Origin: Acidimicrobiaceae bacterium
Lineage (GTDB): Bacteria; Actinomycetota; Acidimicrobiia; Acidimicrobiales; RAAP-2
Direction of reading: 5' to 3'
Length of the DNA stretch: 56,771 nt
Assembly (NCBI GenBank): GCA_003152015.1
Contig: PLZF01000049.1
Span: 1 to 56,771, forward strand
Shown here piece by piece: positions 17,286-24,740 of the stretch (its first letter is position 1; each line of letters starts with the position of its first letter). The position numbers and the translations under genes were made by a program. The notes below the pieces were generated by a model that did not search any database, was not told the DNA's origin, and was given only the letters and a program-made list of their open reading frames with translations.

Positions 17286-18800
17286 TCAGTATTTGGCGAG
17301 GCCTCCAGTGCAATCGAAGGTATTGGCGGCGGCAGGGTATGTCCGGTTGAAGCTCGACCCCTGCATGGTGAAGTAGGAGAAACACGCAGAGGGAACGTGG
17401 TTCCCCAAGTCGGCGGGCGGCTGCACCCCACCACCTGTCCAGTTGTGGATCTGGGCCAGTTGGGCCAGCAACCCCGCCCTGGTGAGGTGGGGTCCGGCTG
17501 CCTTGGCCGCCTGGGCAAACGCCAGCCCGGCCGACCAGGCGAAGGCGCCGAAGATGTCGTGTTTGGCCCCCGGAGCCACCCGGTTGAGCCACTGCAGGTA
17601 CAGCTGCATGCCCGGATTGGAGCCGGCCTCTTCATAGGCCGCCGTGGCCATCAACACCAGATCGCCGTTGGAGGCGGGCTGGGTCTGGTTGATGAAGTCC
17701 GGCGAGTACTCCTCGCCGAACCAGTCGACCACCTGGGGGGTGAAGTTCTGCTGCTGCATGGCTTGGAGCAGGCGGGCGGCGCTCGACTGGTCCGAGTACT
17801 CGGTCACGTACTTCACCCCCTTTTGTTGCATGGCCAGGACGATCGGGCCGTAGCTGGACTGGGTCGGAGTGGCGGACACTGTGTAGATGTAGTTGAACCC
17901 CACCGACGTATTCGCCTTCATCTCCCGTGATGCCTGGTCGGCGGTGGCCGGTACGTTGAGGTAGATCATCGCCGCTTTGGTGACAGCACTGGGGTACTTG
18001 GCCTTCAGGTAGTTCGCCGGGCCCAGCGACCAGTAGTGGGCATTGCCCGGGGAGGCACCGAAGATCTGCGGCACATTCCCGGCGGTGGTGGTTGAAACTT
18101 CAGCAGCTATTTCGGGGATGCCACACTTGGCGACGGCCGTTGCCCCGCCGTCATCAAAGCCGGACGCGTTTCCGACCATGGCGAAATCGCTTGCGCACGC
18201 CTGGGAGGCGTCGGCGTAGTCCTGTCCCGAGTCGTTGCCGTCGTCGAAGGTCTGTACCTTGATCTGGCGGCCGTTGATGCCGCCTTGGCTGTTCTCGTAG
18301 GCTGCCCATGCCTGGGTTGCCTGCTGGGCACTCTGGGTGAGTCCGGGGGCTACTCCGCTGATGCTGGTGATGTTCCCGACGGTGATGGTGGTTCCGGTCA
18401 CTCCGACGGCGGTGGCTCCACCGTTGCCCCCGGCCGGAAGGGTGGTACCGGTGGCGGCTCCTCCGCTCGGGGATCCTCCACTGGAGCTTGTACCGGCGCT
18501 TCCGGCGGTTCCGCCTGACAATCCACCCGTGCCCTTGGCGGTCGAGCCGGCAGTCCCGGTAGCCCCGGCGGTTCCCGACCCGGAGCTGCCACTGTCCGAT
18601 GTCCCGCTCGCTCCCGCCGCCCCTCCATTGCCGCCGCCCTTTGCCGCCGCCAGCGCGCTCCCACTCAATCGCGAACCGCAAGCGCTCACCAACAGGGCGG
18701 TGATGGCCAACAGGGCGACAGCCCCGTTCCGCCTCTTGGTGCCTTTCCGGTTATTCCGGTCCTCCCGGTCGATGTTCCTTCGATCGTGGATGCCGGTCAT
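17286..18800 (-). CDS. LivK-like substrate-binding lipoprotein
   Basis: Periplasmic-type ligand-binding protein of the HAAT ABC importer. The 504-aa precursor has an Arg/Asn-rich N-terminus, a hydrophobic segment (about 27-40) and a lipobox ending LVSAC with Cys41. An unusually long Gly/Ser/Ala linker (about 42-135) follows, and then a type I binding fold beginning TGTTITVGNITSISG. The ATG at 18800 has GGAGA eight bases upstream; an ATG at 18818 overlapping the previous stop is the alternative. The linker would hold the binding domain far from the membrane. Four or more cysteines in the binding domain suggest disulfides. Confidence 0.88.
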   Translation of the reverse strand: MTGIHDRRNIDREDRNNRKGTKRRNGAVALLAITALLVSACGSRLSGSALAAAKGGGNGGAAGASGTSDSGSSGSGTAGATGTAGSTAKGTGGLSGGTAGSAGTSSSGGSPSGGAATGTTLPAGGNGGATAVGVTGTTITVGNITSISGVAPGLTQSAQQATQAWAAYENSQGGINGRQIKVQTFDDGNDSGQDYADASQACASDFAMVGNASGFDDGGATAVAKCGIPEIAAEVSTTTAGNVPQIFGASPGNAHYWSLGPANYLKAKYPSAVTKAAMIYLNVPATADQASREMKANTSVGFNYIYTVSATPTQSSYGPIVLAMQQKGVKYVTEYSDQSSAARLLQAMQQQNFTPQVVDWFGEEYSPDFINQTQPASNGDLVLMATAAYEEAGSNPGMQLYLQWLNRVAPGAKHDIFGAFAWSAGLAFAQAAKAAGPHLTRAGLLAQLAQIHNWTGGGVQPPADLGNHVPSACFSYFTMQGSSFNRTYPAAANTFDCTGGLAKY

Positions 18801-18814
18801 GACACAATCTCCGT

Positions 18815-19426
18815 TCATTGATCTGAGCCGATCTCGGAAGACGACCCAATTCGTTCCGAATGGTCTGTCGCCTCGGGCGGGCCGTCTCCGGCGTTCCCGT
18901 TGGTCTGAGCGAGAGTCGTTGCCCGAAGTGTCCGTTCGAGTTTGTCGATCGTCCGAACCAATACGACAGTGTGGCGGCGGTTCTCGTGGAGCACCCGGAC
19001 AATCCATCCGGCCACGAACAAGGAGCCTCCGCCGATCACCAGGCAGACCCCGAGGAGACCGCCGGAGATGAGATAGGGGATCTCCTGAAAGAGGTACGCG
19101 CTGTGGGCGGCGCCGTACCAACCGAGGAGCGTGTCGATAATCCCAGCTGCGATCAACGCGATGCCGAATCCGAGGAGCAACTTGCGCATGTCAACCTTGG
19201 GGCGAGTGCGGGTGCCGTCGATGGCGGTGGCCAGGTTGGCCAACCGGGAGCGCACCGAAGTTGCTCTCACTTCGGGGTCCAGGTTGTGCCCTGTGGGTGG
19301 CCCTTCCGGGACGGAAGTGGGCCGGCCTACCGCCGGTGGTGCCGACGGGACATAGGCGGGCGGGGCGGACTCGTGCCCACCGGCTCCGCGCCCGTCGCTC
19401 CGACCCCATTGAAAGGGATTACGCAC
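18815..19426 (-). CDS. Two-TM membrane protein of the Liv operon, unknown function
   Basis: 203 aa. A Pro/Gly-rich cytoplasmic-looking N-terminus (about 1-75) precedes two hydrophobic segments (about 83-105 and 115-145) separated by a short loop, then a basic helical C-terminal region (LHENRRHTVVLVRTIDKLERTLRA) and an acidic tail. It starts with GTG behind a strong AGGAGG seven bases upstream, and its stop overlaps a possible start of the SBP. No known family was recognised. Operon position suggests an accessory factor of the transporter. Confidence 0.75.
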   Translation of the reverse strand: MRNPFQWGRSDGRGAGGHESAPPAYVPSAPPAVGRPTSVPEGPPTGHNLDPEVRATSVRSRLANLATAIDGTRTRPKVDMRKLLLGFGIALIAAGIIDTLLGWYGAAHSAYLFQEIPYLISGGLLGVCLVIGGGSLFVAGWIVRVLHENRRHTVVLVRTIDKLERTLRATTLAQTNGNAGDGPPEATDHSERIGSSSEIGSDQ

Positions 19427-19438
19427 GGCGTTTCCTCC

Positions 19439-21124
19439 TCAGTCCCAAGTGAGGGACGGGTCGATATCGCTATAGAGGGGGTCGCCCCCGAACAGGTCGT
19501 CCTCCGGATCGGTCCCTTCTCCGAGGCCACCGGATCCACCACCCGTCTCTCCTATCGGGCAGGCAGCACCAGCACCGGCCGCCTCAATGACCGATTGCGT
19601 CCGCAGATAGGCGAGTCCGAGGGCGACGGCGGCCAACAGTGCGAGGGCCAGCAACCCACTACCGATCCCCTTGAAGTACGGCGATGCGGCGGCCGCACTG
19701 GTGCCATGGAGCACGCTGCCTCCGGACGTGCCCGACGTGCCCGACGTGCCGGGCGTGCCCGACGTGCCCGACGTGCTCAGGCCTGGGTCGCCGAACGGCG
19801 AGCTGTCGGTGCCCAATGTTCCGGGCGATCCGCTGCTACCGGCAACGGCCCCATCTCCCGAGGTGTTCGAGGACGATGACGCCAGGGGATCGAAGACATA
19901 GGCCGGAGATGCCGCCGATTTGACGCTGACCCAGCCCATGTCGAGTACCAAGATCTGCTTGTCGGGGACAGGCAGCGGCAGGTTGGCCAGCACGCTGGCC
20001 GGAACCAGTTTGGACAGGGTATTGGCGCCGTTGTCCAAAGTGGTGAGGTCGATCCGGATCCGGAAGCCGTCCCACTGGCGTGACACCTGGGGACCCTGAT
20101 TGGTATCGGTCGGATTGGTCACTGTCATGGTGATGCCGGCCGCAGACAGAACTTGCTGGACCACGGGGAGCACCGGGTTGCCCGGACCTGCGTTTCCCGC
20201 CGCGTGGATCCCTGAGCTGTCGATGGTCACGGGCTGGCCCGCCACCACTACGTGCTGGGCCGTGCTCGCTCCGCTCAGTGTCCCGGTGGTGCCATCACTG
20301 ATGGCGGTGGCGGTGGTACTCACAGAGCCAATGGTGATCAGGCCACCGAGAATCGAGATGCCACTGGCGTCGGCGGTGGCGGTGGCGGTGGCTTTCGGGC
20401 CGGTGGCGCCACTTGTGGAGGTACTCGACAGCCCCTGCATCGTGAGAAGGTCGTTGCCAACGGGAGCCGAAGGAGTGGGTGATCCCGAACTCAGGACGGA
20501 CCCGATTCCGAGGACCGGGCCGAGACCGGGTGCACCGCTACCCGAAGATGGCGCCGCCGGGGGACCTGTGGCGTTGCTCCCCGGTGATCCGAAGCTGGTG
20601 ATGGCGGTGTTGGAGTCGGTTTTGCAGTCGGCTTCCATGGTGGCGCCGGGTGTGGTGTTGTTGGTTGCGTTGGGGCCCTTGGGGCAGGCAGTCGTGGCCT
20701 GAACCGGCCAAATCGGGGCAGGGGGGAGTGGTACCCCGGGGAACAATAAGCCAAGCTCAGGGCCGGAGTTGGCGATTACCTGGCCCGGGTACAGGCTGGA
20801 TGCCAGGGCACTCCCGGTTGGGCCGAAGTTGTCGGCAGCCGTCGAGTAGCCGACGTTGAGCTCTAGCGACGGATTGGCCGGAAGGGGAAGATTGGGCTGT
20901 TCGTAGGAGGCGGTGATGCCCGAGGCGACGGCGGCCACGGTGAACCCACCGAGCGTGGTGTCAGCACCGGCGGGGGTGGAGGCGGCGGTTATGGCTGAGC
21001 CCATCGCCGCCATCCCGAACGCGGTGACCAGCACCAAACGGAACGCGTGGTTCGCCGTACCCGGCCGACCCCATTTTGAGTTCTTCGGGCTGCACTTGAT
21101 ACTCGGGCTACTCATGCTACTCAT
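19439..21124 (-). CDS. Secreted, C-terminally anchored protein, unknown function
   Basis: 561 aa. A signal peptide-like segment (about 27-55, ending AGADT) is followed by a Ser/Thr/Gly/Ala-rich extracellular region. This includes a segment around SGISILGGLITIGSVSTTATA that resembles actinobacterial choice-of-anchor-type surface proteins (weak match). A GTSGTPG linker encoded by 9-bp repeats, a C-terminal TM helix (about 487-507), and an acidic cytoplasmic tail (D/E/G) complete it. The start overlaps the livF stop (ATGA). Three cysteines lie in the N-terminal half. Function unknown; operon position implies cooperation with the importer. Confidence 0.75.
   Translation of the reverse strand: MSSMSSPSIKCSPKNSKWGRPGTANHAFRLVLVTAFGMAAMGSAITAASTPAGADTTLGGFTVAAVASGITASYEQPNLPLPANPSLELNVGYSTAADNFGPTGSALASSLYPGQVIANSGPELGLLFPGVPLPPAPIWPVQATTACPKGPNATNNTTPGATMEADCKTDSNTAITSFGSPGSNATGPPAAPSSGSGAPGLGPVLGIGSVLSSGSPTPSAPVGNDLLTMQGLSSTSTSGATGPKATATATADASGISILGGLITIGSVSTTATAISDGTTGTLSGASTAQHVVVAGQPVTIDSSGIHAAGNAGPGNPVLPVVQQVLSAAGITMTVTNPTDTNQGPQVSRQWDGFRIRIDLTTLDNGANTLSKLVPASVLANLPLPVPDKQILVLDMGWVSVKSAASPAYVFDPLASSSSNTSGDGAVAGSSGSPGTLGTDSSPFGDPGLSTSGTSGTPGTSGTSGTSGGSVLHGTSAAAASPYFKGIGSGLLALALLAAVALGLAYLRTQSVIEAAGAGAACPIGETGGGSGGLGEGTDPEDDLFGGDPLYSDIDPSLTWD
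19724..19778. repeat. 9-bp tandem repeats encoding a GTSG/GTPG linker
   Basis: Six consecutive imperfect copies of GACGTGCCC. On the minus strand they encode GTS/GTP-G triplets just before the C-terminal TM helix of the secreted protein. A shorter version of the same linker is encoded near 14565-14585 in the propeller gene. Confidence 0.85.
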
Positions 21125-21903
21125 GCTGCTCCCCTGGCATCGGAGGTGGATTGGAGTTCGGCGGCGCTTCCGCCGAGATAGGAGGCAGCCAGATCCTCGG
21201 GCAACGTGTCGGGCGTACCGGTTGCCACGATGCGCCCCTGCGCCATCAGGGCGACCTGGTCGGCCACTTTGAGCGCGGCCTGGGCAAACTGCTCGGTGAG
21301 AAGGATAGCCACCCCCTCGGACGACACCTGGGCCACCAACTCGTAGAGCTCATCCACGATCAGCGGGGCGAGCCCCATCGAAATTTCGTCCAGGAGGAGG
21401 GCGGCCGGATCGACGCTGAGGGAGCGGGCCATGGCCAGCATCTGCTGTTCGCCACCCGACAAGGTTCCGGCTACCTGGCGCCGCCGCCCGGCCAGTTGAG
21501 GGAACCGGGAGAAGGCCCGTTCTTCGACGTCGCGCCGGGACGCTCCGGCGAAGGTCATCATGCGGAGATTTTCGGTGACTGTGAGATTCGGGAAGATACC
21601 CCGGCCCTCGGGGATGGTGCACACTCCGGCCCGGGCCAACGTGTCACTGGAGACACCGTTGACGTGGCGACCGAGCACATGAAAACAACCCGAGGTGGGG
21701 ACCAACTGGCCGCTCGCCACCTTCAGGGTGGTGGATTTGCCCGCCCCATTGGGTCCGAGCAATGCCATGACCGAGCCAGCCGGAACCACCAGGTCGATGC
21801 CGTGCAACGCCTCGATCCTCCCGTAGCCGGCGTGCACGTTGCACAACTCGATGACCGCCGGTGCGCGGCTATCGGAGGGCTGGGTGACGTCAGACACTGG
21901 CAC
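21121..21903 (-). CDS. livF: LivF-type ABC transporter ATP-binding protein
   Basis: One of two ATPases energising the HAAT importer. 260 aa with Walker A LLGPNGAGKST, signature LSGGEQQM, Walker B LLLDEISMGLAP, and an H-loop replaced in sequence by LTEQ as is normal in LivF. The start is GTG at 21903, preferred because AGGAG lies nine bases upstream; a second GTG at 21897 is possible. It overlaps the livG 3' end by 14 bp and ends within the start of the secreted protein. Confidence 0.92.
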   Translation of the reverse strand: MPVSDVTQPSDSRAPAVIELCNVHAGYGRIEALHGIDLVVPAGSVMALLGPNGAGKSTTLKVASGQLVPTSGCFHVLGRHVNGVSSDTLARAGVCTIPEGRGIFPNLTVTENLRMMTFAGASRRDVEERAFSRFPQLAGRRRQVAGTLSGGEQQMLAMARSLSVDPAALLLDEISMGLAPLIVDELYELVAQVSSEGVAILLTEQFAQAALKVADQVALMAQGRIVATGTPDTLPEDLAASYLGGSAAELQSTSDARGAA

Positions 21904-22696
21904 CGAGCACCTCTCCTGGCGCCTGGCCCGGTGGAGGTGCATCCACATCCTGGCCATCTGGGACCGCGACGTCATCCTCGGTGCCCAGGTAGGCGGCCCG
22001 CACCCGTTCGTCGGACCGGATCTGCTCGGGGGAACCCACGGCGAGAATCCGGCCGAAGTCGAGAACGTGGATGAGCGAGCACACCCGCATGACCAATTCC
22101 ACGTCGTGCTCAACCAGCAGGATGGCCATATTCTGCGCCGCCAGCCGGAGCAACAGGTCGCCCAGCGCGTCGGATTCGGTCTCGTCGAGACCGGAAGAAG
22201 GCTCGTCGAGCAGCAGCACGCTGGGGCGGGATGCCAGGGCCCGACCCAGCTCAACCAGTCGGGCCAGACCGGTGGGAAGTGTCTCCGCCGCCTCATCGGC
22301 CATATGGCGGAGTCCCACCAGTTCGAGGATCTCCGAGGTCGCCGCTTTCGGATTGGACCGATCTCTGGACACCCGGCGGTGGATCTCGGCCGCCACCAGC
22401 ACGTTTTCGAAGACCGTCAGCGAACCGAAGATTTCCAGCCGTTGGAACGTCCTGGCGATCCCGAGCCGAGCCCGGCGATGAGGGCGCATGCCCTGCAGGT
22501 CGGTTCCATCGAGGACCACCCGCCCGTTGGCCACACTCTGGAGCCCGCAGATGACGTTGAAGGTGGTTGTCTTGCCGGCCCCGTTGGGACCGATAAGCCC
22601 GGTCACCGTTCCCGGGTCGACAGTGATATCGATGCCCCGAAGAGCGGAGATGCCTCCGAATCGCACCTCGACATCAGCAACTTCAAGCAGAGCCAC
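21890..22696 (-). CDS. livG: LivG-type ABC transporter ATP-binding protein
   Basis: Second ATPase of the importer and first gene of the seven-gene operon. 268 aa with Walker A LIGPNGAGKTT, Q-loop RTFQRLEIF, Walker B LLLDEPSSGLD, and H-loop VEHDVELVM. The signature region reads LPTGLARLVELGRAL rather than LSxGxQ, a divergent signature worth noting. GTG at 22696 is preferred, with GGGGAG just upstream. The C-terminal tail (about 245-268) is Pro/Asp-rich. Confidence 0.9.
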   Translation of the reverse strand: MALLEVADVEVRFGGISALRGIDITVDPGTVTGLIGPNGAGKTTTFNVICGLQSVANGRVVLDGTDLQGMRPHRRARLGIARTFQRLEIFGSLTVFENVLVAAEIHRRVSRDRSNPKAATSEILELVGLRHMADEAAETLPTGLARLVELGRALASRPSVLLLDEPSSGLDETESDALGDLLLRLAAQNMAILLVEHDVELVMRVCSLIHVLDFGRILAVGSPEQIRSDERVRAAYLGTEDDVAVPDGQDVDAPPPGQAPGEVLGASV

Positions 22697-22944
22697 GATC
22701 TCCCCCCTTGTACGATGGTCAGGGCCCCCAAGCCAGCGTACCGCCACCCGTTGAGCGTTTCATAGGTACTTCTGTAACTTGTTCTCATCATGGGAACGGG
22801 GCCCGGGGGGCGATCTTGTGGGGTCCGGGCAAAAACCCACGATTTGTGGCCGGACCGGTGAGTCGTCGCCTCCCGATGACTCTCCGTGCAGGTCGCACTG
22901 CTTGAGGAGAGGGTCTCCCGGTCTGTCCGGTAACCTCGTCCACT
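22697..22944. promoter_or_regulatory. Divergent intergenic region livG / pccB
   Basis: This 248-bp gap separates the Liv-type operon from the carboxylase genes and must hold promoters for both directions. A short GTTC-N8-GGAAC dyad lies near 22780-22797. No clear -35/-10 pair or riboswitch was recognised. Confidence 0.4.
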
Positions 22945-24501
22945 ATGGATCACCCCATGACCCAACGCTTGGAGGAGCTGGCCCAGCGGCGCGAACAGGC
23001 TCTGAACGCCGGTTCGCCGCATGCTGTGGAAAAGCATCATGCCAAGGGGAAGATGACCGCCCGGGAGCGACTTGACTACCTGCTCGATGACGGCTCGTTT
23101 CAGGAGCTCGACATGCTGGCTCGCCACCGGGCCCATGGAATGGGACTCGAGGACAAGCGGCCCTATACCGACGGGGTGATCACCGGCTTCGGCACCATCG
23201 ATGGTCGCCGGGTCTGCGTGTTCAGTCAGGATTTCACCGTCTTTGGTGGGGCACTGGGTGAAGTGTTCGCGGAGAAGATCCACAAGGTGATGGACCTGGC
23301 CTCGTCCATTGGGGTTCCGATGATCGGCCTCAACGACGGAGCCGGGGCCCGGATCCAAGAGGGGGTGGTCTCACTCCACTCCTACGGGGGCATCTTCCAC
23401 CGGAACGCCCAGGCATCCGGGGTGATCCCTCAAATCAGTGTGATCCTCGGGCCGTGTGCCGGGGGAGCCGTCTACAGCCCGGCCATGACCGACTTTATCT
23501 TTATGGTGCAGGGCACCAGCCACATGTTCATCACCGGCCCTGATGTGGTCAAGACGGTCACCGGCGAGGACGTCACTCTTGAGGAGCTGGGTGGGGCCAT
23601 GAGCCACGCCACCAAGTCGGGAGTGGCCGCCTTCGTGTCCCCTGACGAGAAGTCGTGCCTGGATGATGTCCGTTACCTGCTCAGCTTCCTGCCCTCCAAC
23701 AACCTCGAGGAAGCGCCGCTGGTCGACTCGGGGGACGATCCCGACCGGCTCTGTCCTGAGTTGTCCGAGTTGATGCCGGCCTCGCCCAATCAGCCCTATG
23801 ACATGAAGAAAGTCATCGAGTCGGTGGTCGATGACGGGGATTTCTTCGAGGTCAATCACCACTGGGCCATGAATCTGGTCTGCGGCTTTGCCCGGGTCGA
23901 CGGACGAGCGGTGGGCATCGTGGGAAATCAACCCCAGATGCTGGCCGGCGTCCTCGATATCGACGCGGCGGAAAAAGGGGCCCGGTTCGTCCGGACCTGT
24001 GACGCTTTCAATGTCCCGTTGGTGACGTTCGTGGACGTTCCCGGGTTTATGCCCGGAACCGACCAGGAGTACGGCGGTATCATCCGGCATGGCGCCAAGT
24101 TGCTGTACGCCTACTGCGAGTCCACGGTTCCCCGGGTGCAGATCATTACCCGCAAGGCCTACGGCGGTGCCTATGTCGTCATGAACTCCAAGTCCATCGG
24201 TGCCGACCTGGCCTACGCCTGGCCGTCGGCCGAACTAGCGGTCATGGGCCCGGAAGGGGCGGTGGAGATCGTGTACCGACGTGACCTGGCCGAGGCAGCA
24301 GATCCGGTAGGTCGACGTCGGGAGTTGGTGGAGGAGTACACCGAGCGGTACGCCAACCCGTATGCGGCCGCCGAACGGGGATACGTCGATGATGTGATCG
24401 ACCCGGCCGAGACCCGACGGGTACTGGTCAAAAGCCTGGCCTTGCTGATCTCCAAGCGCGAGGAGCTACCCAAGCGCAAGCACGGGAACATGCCGCTGTG
24501 A
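22945..24501 (+). CDS. pccB: Acyl-CoA (propionyl-CoA) carboxylase, carboxyltransferase subunit
   Basis: Beta subunit that transfers carboxyl from biotin to acyl-CoA, most likely propionyl-CoA to (S)-methylmalonyl-CoA. The 518-aa product has the crotonase-like N half with oxyanion glycine-rich [12 protein letters not shown], and the C half with [17 protein letters not shown] and [12 protein letters not shown]. The start could be Met1 or Met5 (MTQRLEEL). The biotin-carboxylase alpha subunit is not in the window. Its stop overlaps a small epsilon-like gene by the GTGA motif. Confidence 0.93.
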   Translation: MDHPMTQRLEELAQRREQALNAGSPHAVEKHHAKGKMTARERLDYLLDDGSFQELDMLARHRAHGMGLEDKRPYTDGVITGFGTIDGRRVCVFSQDFTVFGGALGEVFAEKIHKVMDLASSIGVPMIGLNDGAGARIQEGVVSLHSYGGIFHRNAQASGVIPQISVILGPCAGGAVYSPAMTDFIFMVQGTSHMFITGPDVVKTVTGEDVTLEELGGAMSHATKSGVAAFVSPDEKSCLDDVRYLLSFLPSNNLEEAPLVDSGDDPDRLCPELSELMPASPNQPYDMKKVIESVVDDGDFFEVNHHWAMNLVCGFARVDGRAVGIVGNQPQMLAGVLDIDAAEKGARFVRTCDAFNVPLVTFVDVPGFMPGTDQEYGGIIRHGAKLLYAYCESTVPRVQIITRKAYGGAYVVMNSKSIGADLAYAWPSAELAVMGPEGAVEIVYRRDLAEAADPVGRRRELVEEYTERYANPYAAAERGYVDDVIDPAETRRVLVKSLALLISKREELPKRKHGNMPL

Positions 24502-24731
24502 GCGAAACCACCGCCACCCCGGCGGCCCCGGCACCCCCTTCATTCGGGCTCGGGCTGCGGCCCGAAGTGGATCCGGCTGTCCTGGCCGTGTTGACGGCAG
24601 CGGCCAACGAGGTGTGGCCGCGTCGCCAGGTCGAGTTGGCGGCGGAACCGAGCCGTAGTCCGATGTGGCGCTTCAGTGGTCGGTGGTGGACCAAGCCCGC
24701 CGCCGCGCGCCGCGACCGCCCGAGGGCATGA
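24498..24731 (+). CDS. Acyl-CoA carboxylase epsilon-like subunit
   Basis: A 77-aa protein starting at GTG inside the carboxyltransferase stop. The N-terminus is Pro/Ala-rich, followed by a helix ([18 protein letters not shown]) and a basic C-terminus with MWRFSGRWW. Actinobacterial acyl-CoA carboxylases carry a poorly conserved small epsilon subunit encoded directly after the beta gene, often ending in a Trp/Arg-rich SGR segment. Assignment rests on position, size and this tail. It ends 9 bp before the convergent mutase gene. Confidence 0.72.
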   Translation: MSETTATPAAPAPPSFGLGLRPEVDPAVLAVLTAAANEVWPRRQVELAAEPSRSPMWRFSGRWWTKPAAARRDRPRA

Positions 24732-24740
24732 TGCTGAGCC

